Shown: in pieces, positions 1 through 7,485 of the stretch
Numbering within the stretch: the first letter of the stretch is position 1
Layout: each line of letters begins with the position of its first letter
DNA from: CAYHGV01 sp964356135
GTDB taxonomy: Bacteria > Hydrothermota > Tepidihabitantia > CAYHGV01
Direction: 5' to 3'
Assembly (NCBI GenBank): GCA_964356135.1
Contig: CAYHGV010000031.1
Location: forward strand, 1-28,134
Length of the DNA: 28,134 bases
Made by a program: the position numbers and the translations under genes
Notes under the pieces: model-generated
The model's database searches: none
What the model was told of the DNA's origin: nothing
The model's input: only the letters and a program-made list of their open reading frames with translations

Positions 1-746
1 TTAAACCCTTCATACGCCTTGACCACCACCTTCGCACCCTCGTTCATCAATTTGGAAGAGTCCGTGTGCATCCAGGTTGTCTGCGCGACACACAGATGGT
101 TGTATACCGTATTGCCGTAAAAATAGCCGCCAAGCAGCCGCTTACCGGTTTTGGATACCGATTTATGCCGCAACACCATCGCCACGGACGCGCACCCCAG
201 CGTCAGCGAAGCCAGTTTATCGCGCAGCGCATCCTTGCTTGGTGGATTCTCCAACAGTTCCTTAATCGTCACCAACTGTCCCGCGCGTGGGTCTTCCGCC
301 GCCACAATCATACCGGTGTCAATCTGGCCCAACTCGATCATATTCGCCACGACCATCATCGCGTTCAAAAAGCCCAGGCAAGCGTTGACCATGTCAAAGT
401 TCATCGCCGTCGGCGGCAAACCCAGGTTATTATGAACAAAGGTGGATGTCGCCGGCTCAATATAATCCCGGCACACAGAAGCATTGATCAAACACTGGAC
501 TTCGCCAGGCGCGACGCCAGCGTTCAGCAAAGCACGCTCTCCGGCCCATGATGACGCCTGCGACACGCGCGTGCCCTCGTTCCACCAACGGTGCTCCTTA
601 ATACCGGTCAGCCGCTCGATATAGCCCATTGGAATTCCCAATGATTGATAAACCGGCGCAATCTGCTCTTCCAACCACGCCGTGGTCACAATAGTGTCCG
701 GGATGACGTACCCCATGCCCTCAATACAAACGTTCTCGTAAATCAT
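1..746 (-). CDS. OleA/FabH-like 3-oxoacyl-ACP synthase III family protein, C-terminus cut by window edge
   Basis: An open frame of 248 codons runs from ATG at 746 to the left edge without a stop. It reads as a thiolase-fold condensing enzyme of the KAS III / OleA type, which joins acyl-CoA or acyl-ACP chains. The N-terminus (IYENVCIEGMGYVIPD, then a TGIKEHRWW segment near residues 48-55) resembles OleA-like proteins annotated as 3-oxoacyl-ACP synthase III. The expected nucleophile is Cys123 in VNACLGFLNAM, followed by an AANMIELGQID-type helix. The catalytic His and Asn would lie in the missing C-terminal third. A weak purine-rich stretch (AGG) precedes the start. Next upstream on the same strand is a broken FadH-like gene about 100 bp away. 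The family call is firm; whether it makes long-chain olefin precursors or simple fatty acids cannot be told. Confidence 0.82.
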   Translation of the reverse strand, partial: MIYENVCIEGMGYVIPDTIVTTAWLEEQIAPVYQSLGIPMGYIERLTGIKEHRWWNEGTRVSQASSWAGERALLNAGVAPGEVQCLINASVCRDYIEPATSTFVHNNLGLPPTAMNFDMVNACLGFLNAMMVVANMIELGQIDTGMIVAAEDPRAGQLVTIKELLENPPSKDALRDKLASLTLGCASVAMVLRHKSVSKTGKRLLGGYFYGNTVYNHLCVAQTTWMHTDSSKLMNEGAKVVVKAYEGF

Positions 747-846
747 ACCTTTCGCCTCGATGTTATGTGGTAAAAGCTTAACCCATAGATTGTACAACAA
801 AAGCAAGGGAGGGGAAAGGCAAAGGACAAGGATACAGAAGAGTAGA

Positions 847-1595
847 TCACAACGCCAATGCGGTCAGATACCCCGCCCGCGTCGCCACGAAAATGTCACC
901 CGGACGGAAAGCGTCGCCGATGACGTGCAGTTCCGGTGCGGCATGCAGGCGCACGCACTCGTGATACAGTGCATCGTCAGGTCGGAAACCGGTCGCCAGC
1001 ACGATGAGATCGGCGGATATGTTCTCATCCCGCCATTCCTCTTTGATGGGGCGAGCCAGTGGATTGACCACGTTCTCCGGCAGCACCACCGCCCACGTCA
1101 CATAAGGGTCAGGAATACTCGGTGAGACGTTGCGCTGTACTTGAACGTGATCCGGCGTTATTTGCGTCACATGTGCGCAATTGAGCAATGTCACCCCTTT
1201 CCATTCCAGGTAATGTATGAGATAATCACGGTTGGCGGTGCAGGCATCCTTCGTAAGATAGGGCAGCATCTCCACTACCGTGACGTGCTTGCCCAATTCG
1301 TAGGCCAGAAAATAGGCCGCCTCGCAATCGACCTCTCCCCACCGATGACGACAACTTTAGTCGCAGTCTCGGCCACGGAAGGCAAGCGGAACAGGTCTAA
1401 CGCGTGGACAACGTGTGGCAAATTCACCCCGGGAATCGCCGGCGTCACCGGCTTGCCGCCGGTGCAGGTCACAATGCAATTGAACCTTTGTACTTTAAGC
1501 ATGTCCGCCGTCACGTCCACGCCTAAGTGTATGGCCAGTGCGTATGATTCGACGGCGCGCGCAACTTGCGCCTGCAGATAAGCCCCGTAGTTAGC
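847..1595 (-). pseudogene. FadH/old-yellow-enzyme-type flavin reductase, C-terminal fragment with frameshift
   Basis: Two adjacent minus-strand frames together spell the FAD/NAD(P)-binding half of a 2,4-dienoyl-CoA reductase / NADH:flavin oxidoreductase-type protein. The first part (about 1595-1340) contains CTGGKPVTPAIPGV and then VVVIGG. The second (1296-847 in its own frame) contains GKHVTVVEML, LIVLATGFRPDD and the C-terminal VIGDAFRPGDIFVATRAGY. Adding one C to the run of four C at about 1335-1338 restores a continuous GGGEVDCEAAYFLAYELG segment, so a single-base deletion (or a sequencing error) separates the halves. Upstream, a TGA at 1598-1596 closes the frame, and the roughly 340-residue TIM-barrel domain and first FAD motif expected of this family are absent. 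It is either a decayed gene or a fragment at an assembly or recombination junction. Confidence 0.75.
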
Positions 1596-1864
1596 TCAGA
1601 TGGATGGTCGATGCCGCGTCCCCTGAAATCTTACGCAATAGGGTCCCACACAGTAATTTCCGACCGCAGCCCGCCATTCAGTTACTTTACTCGGTTCAAC
1701 CGGGTTGTCAAGGGGATGAGAAACCGGGTCATTCCACCTTTGTAGGGGCTTGGGGCTACGGATTAGAGTCTGACGATAGGCGGTTTAAAAAGGTTGGGTC
1801 CATCTCGCTGCACTGACCGGGCGGACTTCTATTGACTCGGAGCAAAAAAATTATATAATGGCGT
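1596..1864. other. Non-coding gap between broken flavin reductase and SpoIID gene
   Basis: About 270 bp with no gene I can support. It begins with a tRNA D-arm-like string at 1592-1605 that does not fold into a full tRNA, and ends with the promoter of the SpoIID-domain gene. A 70-codon plus-strand frame (1604-1816) has no recognisable domain and I do not call it. Confidence 0.5.
1832..1859 (+). promoter_or_regulatory. Sigma-70-type promoter for the SpoIID-domain lipoprotein
   Basis: TTGACT (1832-1837) and TATAAT (1854-1859) are separated by 16 bp, close to the sigma-70 consensus. The ATG of the downstream gene is at 1865, only 5 nt after the -10 box, about where transcription should begin, so the message may be leaderless. 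No Shine-Dalgarno sequence is positioned for this start. Confidence 0.7.
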
Positions 1865-3085
1865 ATGAAAAAAGGGTGGTTCTTTATTATTATGTTCGCG
1901 GGATTGGTAAGCTGTGCCCGGTATACCCAGACGACAATGATTCCGGAAGAGCCGTTCGTGAAGGTTGGGGTAATCCCCGGGACAAGAGAGGTTGAGGTTT
2001 CGAGTAATAAATCGTTTGTCATTCGTTTTGAAAATAAAATGAGCCGGAGCAACCCGGGGGCAGCGTGGCGAATCAAGCTGATCGCCGATACCTTGATTGT
2101 TACGATCGGGGATTCGCTGCGCGTTTTAGAACCGTCGTTGCCGCTCGTTGTCCATCCTGAACAGGGCGGTTCGGTTTTGATCAACGGAAAACCGTATCGG
2201 GGAGAAGCTGAGATTACGCGCAATCCCGACGGCAGTTTGCTGGTGATCAACAACCTTTCCCTGGAATACTATTTGATGGGTGTGGTGCCGTGCGAGATCG
2301 GCCGGATGCCGTCCCAGTTCTACGAAGCGTTAAAAGCGCAGGCGGTTGCCGCCCGGAGCTATGCCATTTCTCGAAAAGGCAAACGGAAGGACGGTGGTTT
2401 TGAGCTCTATGCCTCAACCGCGGACCAGGTCTACGGCGGCCAGGAAAAGGAGAGTGAAATTACCAACCGGGCAGTGATGGAAACGAAGGGAATTGTCGGC
2501 ATCTATGACGGCAAAGTGATTCAGGCAAACTATTCATCGACCTGCGGAGGCGTAACCGCGAACGTCAACGATGTCTGGCAGGGTTCGGATATACCGTATC
2601 TCCATAGTATCAAAGACCGTCCCCGGTACCAGGGCTGCTGTCTGTTAGGGTTTCCTCCTCTTTCTTGGTGGTTTCCACCGCCGCCGTTTTGTGCCAACTC
2701 TCCCCATTATAATTGGAAGAAGACGATACCGAAAGCCGAGTTATATTCAGTTATCGGCCAGTTTTCTGGGGGAAGGGAATCGGTGCTGGTGGTTCATGGG
2801 ATCGGCTATCACAAAAAGAATGCACGGTCGGGTAGCTTAGTAGCGCGGACCGATGTCGGGAAAGTGGAGATTTCATCGGTGAGGATGCGCAATCTTTTCA
2901 ATCTGCCCAGTGATTTTTTTACCATGAATATCGGGAGCAAAACGGTTGAATTCGAAGGCAAGGGTTGGGGCCATGGAGTGGGGATGTGCCAGTACGGTGC
3001 TTTAGGAATGGCGAAACGGGGCTATTCGTATGAAAAAATACTGAAGCACTATTACCGGGGTATTAAACTGGCAAGGCTCTATTAA
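1865..3085 (+). CDS. SpoIID/LytB-domain lipoprotein (putative peptidoglycan lytic enzyme)
   Basis: 406 residues. The N-terminus is a lipoprotein signal peptide with lipobox LVSC (Cys17), so the protein is probably exported and lipid-anchored. The SpoIID/LytB core is clear: SLEYYLMGVVPCEIG with the likely catalytic Glu144, EALKAQAVAARSYA (154-167), STADQVYGG, NYSSTCGGVTAN (222-233), and the C-terminal GKGWGHGVGMCQYGALGMA followed by YEKILKHYYRG. In sporulating firmicutes SpoIID cleaves glycan strands stripped of stem peptides; homologues in non-sporulating bacteria are thought to act in wall remodelling or division. Residues about 254-276 are an unusual Trp/Pro/Cys-rich insertion between the DRP and NSPHYNW motifs. 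A strong promoter lies directly before the ATG. The downstream gene has its own promoter, so this gene is probably monocistronic. Confidence 0.88.
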   Translation: MKKGWFFIIMFAGLVSCARYTQTTMIPEEPFVKVGVIPGTREVEVSSNKSFVIRFENKMSRSNPGAAWRIKLIADTLIVTIGDSLRVLEPSLPLVVHPEQGGSVLINGKPYRGEAEITRNPDGSLLVINNLSLEYYLMGVVPCEIGRMPSQFYEALKAQAVAARSYAISRKGKRKDGGFELYASTADQVYGGQEKESEITNRAVMETKGIVGIYDGKVIQANYSSTCGGVTANVNDVWQGSDIPYLHSIKDRPRYQGCCLLGFPPLSWWFPPPPFCANSPHYNWKKTIPKAELYSVIGQFSGGRESVLVVHGIGYHKKNARSGSLVARTDVGKVEISSVRMRNLFNLPSDFFTMNIGSKTVEFEGKGWGHGVGMCQYGALGMAKRGYSYEKILKHYYRGIKLARLY

Positions 3086-3152
3086 CCATTTCAATTATTT
3101 CGTCTGGTTTACCACTAAGAAAATTTTACCGGCAATTCGTTCATCGAAAGGG

Positions 3153-3180
3153 TTGACAAGCCGAATCTTTTCGATTAATT
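3153..3180 (+). promoter_or_regulatory. Candidate sigma-70 promoter for the MBL-fold hydrolase/fumarase operon
   Basis: TTGACA (3153-3158) is followed after 16 bp by TTAATT (3175-3180), a good -35 with a weaker -10. A Shine-Dalgarno sequence (AAGGGGG) lies just before the ATG at 3207. The following genes are tightly packed, so this promoter could drive the hydrolase, both fumarase subunits and the TPR lipoprotein. Confidence 0.5.
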
Positions 3181-3206
3181 TTTTTTACGTCTAAGGGGGC
3201 GATAGT

Positions 3207-3863
3207 ATGAAGCTAAAATGGTTAGGGCATTCTGCATTTTTGATTACGGCACGCAATGGGACAAAAATCATTACTGACCCGTATACGGCCGGTGCCTATG
3301 ACGGTGCGGTCGGGTATAAACCGATACATGAGACCGCCGATATTGTAACCGTCAGCCATGAGCATCCGGACCATAACGATACCAGGCAGATTCCCGGTAA
3401 ACCGACAATTATTAAAGAGCTGGTCGAGCAGACGGTCAAAGGGATAAAGGTTTCCGGTCTTTCGTGCTTCCACGACGAGACCCGGGGACAGGAGCGCGGG
3501 GTTAATACCATTTTTACTTTTGAAGTCGACGGTATCAAAATCTGCCATCTGGGTGACCTGGGTGAGAAATTATCTACCGGTGCATGTAGCAACCTCTTAC
3601 CGGTCGATATTTTAATGATACCAGTTGGTGGTTATTATACGATCGATTCTAAAACAGCAGGGGAAGTGGTTACGGCAATCAATCCTCGGGTTGTCATACC
3701 GATGCACTACAAAACCTCCGTTTTGGGGTTTCCGGTTACAACCGTCGATGACTTTTTGAGAGACAAACCCGATGTCAAGCGGCTGAATCAAACCGAGGTT
3801 GAGTTCTCGAAGGAAATCCTTCCCAAAACTCAGGAAATTTGGATTTTAAACCACGCCTTATAA
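3207..3863 (+). CDS. Metallo-beta-lactamase-fold hydrolase, UPF0173/UlaG-like
   Basis: 218 residues, the normal size for the UPF0173 / COG2220 group of Zn-dependent MBL-fold hydrolases. It opens with the family's MKLKWLGHSAFLI strand. The HxHxDH metal motif is SHEHPDHND (His51, His53, Asp55, His56). Further ligand-type positions are His89 in CFHDE, Asp117 in CHLGDLGE, and a His in VVIPMHYKT near residue 182. The protein has no signal peptide, so it is cytoplasmic. Physiological substrates of this group are mostly unknown; some relatives are lactonases. The stop codon is 10 bp before the fumarase alpha start, implying co-transcription, but no functional link is obvious. Confidence 0.88.
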   Translation: MKLKWLGHSAFLITARNGTKIITDPYTAGAYDGAVGYKPIHETADIVTVSHEHPDHNDTRQIPGKPTIIKELVEQTVKGIKVSGLSCFHDETRGQERGVNTIFTFEVDGIKICHLGDLGEKLSTGACSNLLPVDILMIPVGGYYTIDSKTAGEVVTAINPRVVIPMHYKTSVLGFPVTTVDDFLRDKPDVKRLNQTEVEFSKEILPKTQEIWILNHAL

Positions 3864-3873
3864 AGGAGGCACA

Positions 3874-4716
3874 TTGAAAGAGATCGCATACAAAACGGTT
3901 GTTGACGAAGTAGCCCGTCTGTCGATCGAAGCGAATTGTCTTTTGGGCGCTGATGTCCATAACGCCCTCAAAAAGAGCGTCGAGAACGAAGAATCTCCGA
4001 CCGGCAAAGAGGTCTTGAAGCAGATTCTTGAGAATATTGAAATCGCCAAAACAGAGATGCTGCCGGCATGCCAGGATACCGGTGCGGCGGTCGTCTTTGT
4101 CGAGCTGGGCAGCGGGGTGAAAATTACCGGCGGCGAACTGCCGGCGGCAATTAACGACGGTGTGCGCAAAGGTTACACCGAAGGCTATTTGCGGAAGTCG
4201 ATCCTCTCCGACCCGTTCAAGCGAGTCAATACCAAGGACAACACGCCGGCGTTCATTACGACCGATATCGTCCCGGGCGATAGCTTGAAAATTACGATCG
4301 CGCCCAAGGGCGGCGGTTCCGAGAATATGAGCACGGTTAAGATGTTCCCGCCATCGGCCGGACCGGATGGTGTTAAGGATTTTGTCGTCGACTGGGTGCT
4401 GAAGAGCGGTGCCAATCCCTGCCCGCCGATCATCGTCGGCATCGGTATCGGCGGGACCTTCGACCAGGTTGCGCTCAGCGCTAAGAAGGCACTGCTCCGG
4501 GAGATCGACTCAACCCATCCTGACCCGTTCTATGCCGACATGGAAAAAGAGCTCTTAACCCGGATCAATAAGTTAGGCATCGGTCCGCAAGGCTTTGGCG
4601 GCAGGGTAACCGCGCTTGCGGTTTTTGTCGAAGTGCTACCCTGTCATATCGCATCTTTGCCGGCGGCGGTTAACATCAACTGCCATGTCGCCCGGCATAA
4701 ATCGGTTGTTTTGTAA
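3874..4716 (+). CDS. Class I fumarate hydratase / tartrate dehydratase, alpha subunit
   Basis: 280 residues starting at TTG 3874, chosen because an AAAGGAGG Shine-Dalgarno sits 3 nt upstream and the homologous N-terminus begins here. This is the [4Fe-4S]-carrying subunit of a two-subunit class I hydro-lyase that interconverts fumarate and malate (or dehydrates tartrate). Candidate cluster ligands are Cys66 in LPACQDTGAAVVF, Cys183 in GANPCPPIIVGIGIGG, and Cys270 in VNINCHVARH (Cys257 in EVLPCHIASLP is also conserved-looking). The substrate motif region APKGGGSENMS (143-153) is intact. The beta subunit follows after 125 bp. Sequence alone does not separate fumarase from tartrate dehydratase; fumarase in a TCA-type pathway is the more common role in bacteria of this kind. 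Confidence 0.92.
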   Translation: MKEIAYKTVVDEVARLSIEANCLLGADVHNALKKSVENEESPTGKEVLKQILENIEIAKTEMLPACQDTGAAVVFVELGSGVKITGGELPAAINDGVRKGYTEGYLRKSILSDPFKRVNTKDNTPAFITTDIVPGDSLKITIAPKGGGSENMSTVKMFPPSAGPDGVKDFVVDWVLKSGANPCPPIIVGIGIGGTFDQVALSAKKALLREIDSTHPDPFYADMEKELLTRINKLGIGPQGFGGRVTALAVFVEVLPCHIASLPAAVNINCHVARHKSVVL

Positions 4717-4787
4717 AGAAACGAAGGGTATTGTTGGAAACGGAAGGAACAACGGATGCAGGCTGAAGTTAAATTAAAAGGAAATAC

Positions 4788-4806
4788 TCAGTTTACATCA
4801 ATGCTG
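4788..4806 (+). repeat. Dispersed 19-bp repeat, copy between fumarase genes
   Basis: TCAGTTTACATCAATGCTG at this site matches 18 of 19 bases of 13748-13766, at the end of murB. It matches 17 of 19 bases of 13703-13721, in the murB-ftsA gap. It lies in the 125-bp gap between the two fumarase genes. Confidence 0.6.
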
Positions 4807-4841
4807 ATTTCTGTTGATGGTAATCTCTTTAAGGAGGAGAA

Positions 4842-5390
4842 ATGAAAAAAATTACAACGCCGTTGGACGATACAGCGGTTTTGGATTTGAAAGCGGGTGA
4901 TTCGGTTTTAATCTCCGGGATCATTTACACTGCCCGGGATTCAGCCCACAAGCGGATGGTGGATTCGATCAAAAAGCAGGAATCGCTGCCGATCGATATT
5001 AAAGGGCAGATAATTTACTATGCCGGTCCGGCGCCGGCTAAGCCGGGATACCCGATCGGACCGATCGGACCGACGACCTCGGGCCGGATGGATGCGTTTA
5101 CCCCGCTGATGCTGGAACACGGTTTGAAAGGGATGGTGGGTAAAGGAAACCGGTCGAAAGAGGTGATCGAAGCAATGAAAAAGCATAAAGCGGTCTATTT
5201 TGCGGCGATCGGCGGTGCGGCGGCACTGCTCGCCAAGCGGATAAAATCGGCGAAAGTCGTCGCCTACGAAGACCTGGGCGCGGAAGCAATTACCGAGCTG
5301 GTCGTGGATGAACTACCGGTCGTGGTCGTTAATGATGCCTTTGGTAACGATCTTTACGAAGAGGGTTTAAAGCGTTACCGGCAGGCGTAA
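4842..5390 (+). CDS. Class I fumarate hydratase / tartrate dehydratase, beta subunit
   Basis: 182 residues with ATG 4842 behind a perfect AAGGAGGAG Shine-Dalgarno. It corresponds to the C-terminal domain of one-chain class I fumarases and partners the alpha subunit encoded just upstream. Family motifs are visible: GDSVLISGIIYTARDSAHKR (residues 19-38), YYAGPAPAKPG (59-69), GPIGPTTSGRMD (73-84), KGN (101-103), and AAIGGAAALLA (121-131). The GPTTSGRMD loop supplies substrate-binding residues in the assembled enzyme. The gene ends one base before the start of the TPR lipoprotein gene, so translation of the two is probably coupled. Confidence 0.92.
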   Translation: MKKITTPLDDTAVLDLKAGDSVLISGIIYTARDSAHKRMVDSIKKQESLPIDIKGQIIYYAGPAPAKPGYPIGPIGPTTSGRMDAFTPLMLEHGLKGMVGKGNRSKEVIEAMKKHKAVYFAAIGGAAALLAKRIKSAKVVAYEDLGAEAITELVVDELPVVVVNDAFGNDLYEEGLKRYRQA

Positions 5391-5391
5391 T

Positions 5392-7059
5392 ATGAAACGG
5401 CTCCTCCTGCTGCTCCCGTTTTTTATCTCCGCCCTTAACCTTGGCGGATGCGCCAAGGTTAAGCTGACCACCAATGGCTTATGGGAGATGCCAGTAGGAA
5501 GCTGGTCACAGAACGCGGTCATCGATACGGTGAAACAGTTCGCACCGGCTTTGGGCGGAGAGGTGGGCGTCCTGTTCGGCGAAGACATAACCGCGTTTGA
5601 ACTGGTTACCAAATACATCCCGCTCAATACGGTCGAATGGGACCGGTATAATCAGTCAATAGGAAACAACCTCCATTCACATGGACAGCTCTGGGCACTG
5701 CTTGCCGGGTTTGGAATCGAGTTCCCGGTGAAGAATTTTACTCCAATCTTTTCTTTACGTGCCGGTTATATGGCTCCGACTGGCAGCGAAACTTTTGTCG
5801 CGGCGCCGGCTGAGACGCTCCGCTATCCACTCACTTTTTTACGCAAAGCGCCCGGGATGAATGTCAGCCTCGGTTTATCCCTGCCCAGGTTCAAATTCGT
5901 CCGGCTGAGCCCGAAAGTCGAGTATACCCTGGTTCCGGCGATACGGTTTCCGGGCGGACCACGGCCCGGCTGGATGTCGTTGTTTGAAGCTGGACTCGGC
6001 ATCGATTTCCTGATTACCCAACCCAAGCCGGCGGTCGAAGTAGAAAAAGAACTGGCTTTTCGGATAAAAGAAAAAGAGCAAAAGATGAGCGAGTCCTATT
6101 TCAGCCAGGGCGTCTCGTACTATAATCTCACCCGATACCTGGAAGCCATCAACTCTCTGGATCTGGCGCTGATCTGGAACCCGGATAACTCCACCGCCGA
6201 TGAGTGGGTTGGCCGGGCAAAGCGGGCAAAAGAGGACAGCGATATCAAGACCTACTTAGACCTGGCAGAGAAGAGTTATGGCGCAGGTCAGTATGTCGAA
6301 GCGCTGGTTGCTTCGGAAAAGGTTCTCGCAATTGATGGGCAGAATCCCAAAGGGTTGGAGATGAAGCACCGTGCCGAGCTTGCCTTTGCCGGTCAATTGG
6401 AGAAGCAGCAGTCCGAGGACGTTAAGAAGCATCTTGATGCTGGTAAGACTTTTTATCTCAAGGGTAACTATAACGAAGCGATCGCGGAGTGGACCGAACT
6501 GCTGAAACTTTCACCAACCGACGAAGAAGCGAAACGGTACCTCTCCTGGGCACAGGCGAAGCGGCAAGAGACAATCGACCAGAGTCTCGCCCAGGTCGAT
6601 TCCTATATTAAAGAAGAACAATGGGAGAAGGCGATAAAAGAATGCAACAAGGTTTTAGCCCAGGACCCCAATAACCTCCAGGCAGCTGAGCTCAACCGAA
6701 TTGTCCAGCGCCGACTCAACGAGAAAAAAGAGTCGTTATTAAGTCGGGCGGTTACGGCGTATAAGGCAGGCGATATCATCGATGCCGAGGAAAAGTTCCG
6801 GGCGGTGCTGCGCATCGACCCCAGGAACAGCGATGCCAAGGGTTATCTGGATAAAATCAAAGGGAAAAAGATCAAGCGGAAGAAAGACGATGCCTCCGAT
6901 CTCTATCTCAAAGGGATCGATGCTTATACCAAAAATGATTTCGAGTTGGCAATTTTTTTCTGGACTAAAGTCTTGGAGATCGACCCCAATTACTCCAATG
7001 CCAGGAAGAACCTGGAACGGGCAAAGGCGAAATTGGAAATCACTGCCGAAGGGAGCTGA
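5392..7059 (+). CDS. Lipoprotein with barrel-like N-terminal domain and six TPR units
   Basis: 555 residues. A short lipoprotein signal ends in lipobox LGGC (Cys20). Residues about 55-205 show alternating hydrophobic strands (FSLRAGYMAPTGSETF, SPKVEYTLVPAIRF, FEAGLGIDFLI) like an outer-membrane beta-sandwich or small barrel. From residue 225 the protein is helical, with TPR units near 232-265, 287-318, 346-376, 396-428, 448-480 and 503-534; most end in the typical LxLDPxN-like turn. It probably sits at the periplasmic or outer face of the envelope and acts as an assembly scaffold, but no specific function can be assigned. It starts 1 bp after the fumarase beta stop and is followed 1 bp after its own stop by a small secreted-protein gene. 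Confidence 0.75.
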   Translation: MKRLLLLLPFFISALNLGGCAKVKLTTNGLWEMPVGSWSQNAVIDTVKQFAPALGGEVGVLFGEDITAFELVTKYIPLNTVEWDRYNQSIGNNLHSHGQLWALLAGFGIEFPVKNFTPIFSLRAGYMAPTGSETFVAAPAETLRYPLTFLRKAPGMNVSLGLSLPRFKFVRLSPKVEYTLVPAIRFPGGPRPGWMSLFEAGLGIDFLITQPKPAVEVEKELAFRIKEKEQKMSESYFSQGVSYYNLTRYLEAINSLDLALIWNPDNSTADEWVGRAKRAKEDSDIKTYLDLAEKSYGAGQYVEALVASEKVLAIDGQNPKGLEMKHRAELAFAGQLEKQQSEDVKKHLDAGKTFYLKGNYNEAIAEWTELLKLSPTDEEAKRYLSWAQAKRQETIDQSLAQVDSYIKEEQWEKAIKECNKVLAQDPNNLQAAELNRIVQRRLNEKKESLLSRAVTAYKAGDIIDAEEKFRAVLRIDPRNSDAKGYLDKIKGKKIKRKKDDASDLYLKGIDAYTKNDFELAIFFWTKVLEIDPNYSNARKNLERAKAKLEITAEGS

Positions 7060-7060
7060 G

Positions 7061-7390
7061 ATGAGAAAACTTGTTTATGGATTACTGGCGGTTCTTGCGG
7101 TTGGGGCGGTTGATTACTCGTCGATCGCAGTCGTCAACGATACCGATGTTACTATCCATGCCCAGATCGGTGATAAATGGGTGCTCTACATACCACCGGG
7201 CGCCAAGAGCGGCTCGGTCGGGTTCGCAAAGGATGACACGGTTTATTGTCGGGCGATTATCGCCCCGGGTCAGCCGGACGCAGGGTCGGTGATTAAAGAT
7301 ACGACGATTGTCGTGAGCGAAGGCGCTCCTCTTCCGTTTGGCTGCGAAGATGTCACCGGCGGCTATGAGTGGTCGGTGATACGGCAATAG
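7061..7390 (+). CDS. Small secreted hypothetical protein
   Basis: 109 residues from ATG 7061, chosen because GGGAG lies just upstream, the previous gene stops at 7059, and the first 17 residues form a signal peptide (MRKLVYGLLAVLAVGAV). The frame stays open upstream of this start, but that part only shadows the TPR gene. The mature part is beta-rich (IAVVNDTDVTIHAQIGDKWVLYIPPGA). It has two Cys, in TVYCRAI and PFGCEDV, that could form a disulfide in the periplasm. I do not recognise a family. The tight coupling to the TPR lipoprotein suggests the two products work together at the envelope. Confidence 0.7.
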   Translation: MRKLVYGLLAVLAVGAVDYSSIAVVNDTDVTIHAQIGDKWVLYIPPGAKSGSVGFAKDDTVYCRAIIAPGQPDAGSVIKDTTIVVSEGAPLPFGCEDVTGGYEWSVIRQ

Positions 7391-7485
7391 TAAAGCTGGG
7401 TGCAAGAATATTTTTTAAATTGTTCGTTATCGTTGGGTGGAAGTTTTCATTTTAAGCTATTCATTTAAATTCACTTAGTATTAAG

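Noticed and set aside
66..551. 161-codon plus-strand frame at the left end, rich in His, Arg and Gln
   Set aside because: It is the antisense shadow of the OleA-like gene, whose minus-strand translation matches a known family throughout.
1604..1816. 70-codon plus-strand frame in the left intergenic gap
   Set aside because: No ribosome-binding site and no recognised domain; it lies at a junction of unrelated sequences.
4756..4845. 29-residue frame ahead of the fumarase beta gene, overlapping its ATG as ATGA and preceded by GGAAGGA
   Set aside because: It runs through the dispersed 19-bp repeat at 4788-4806 and has no recognisable features. The fumarase gene has its own strong Shine-Dalgarno. 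It is more likely chance than a leader peptide.
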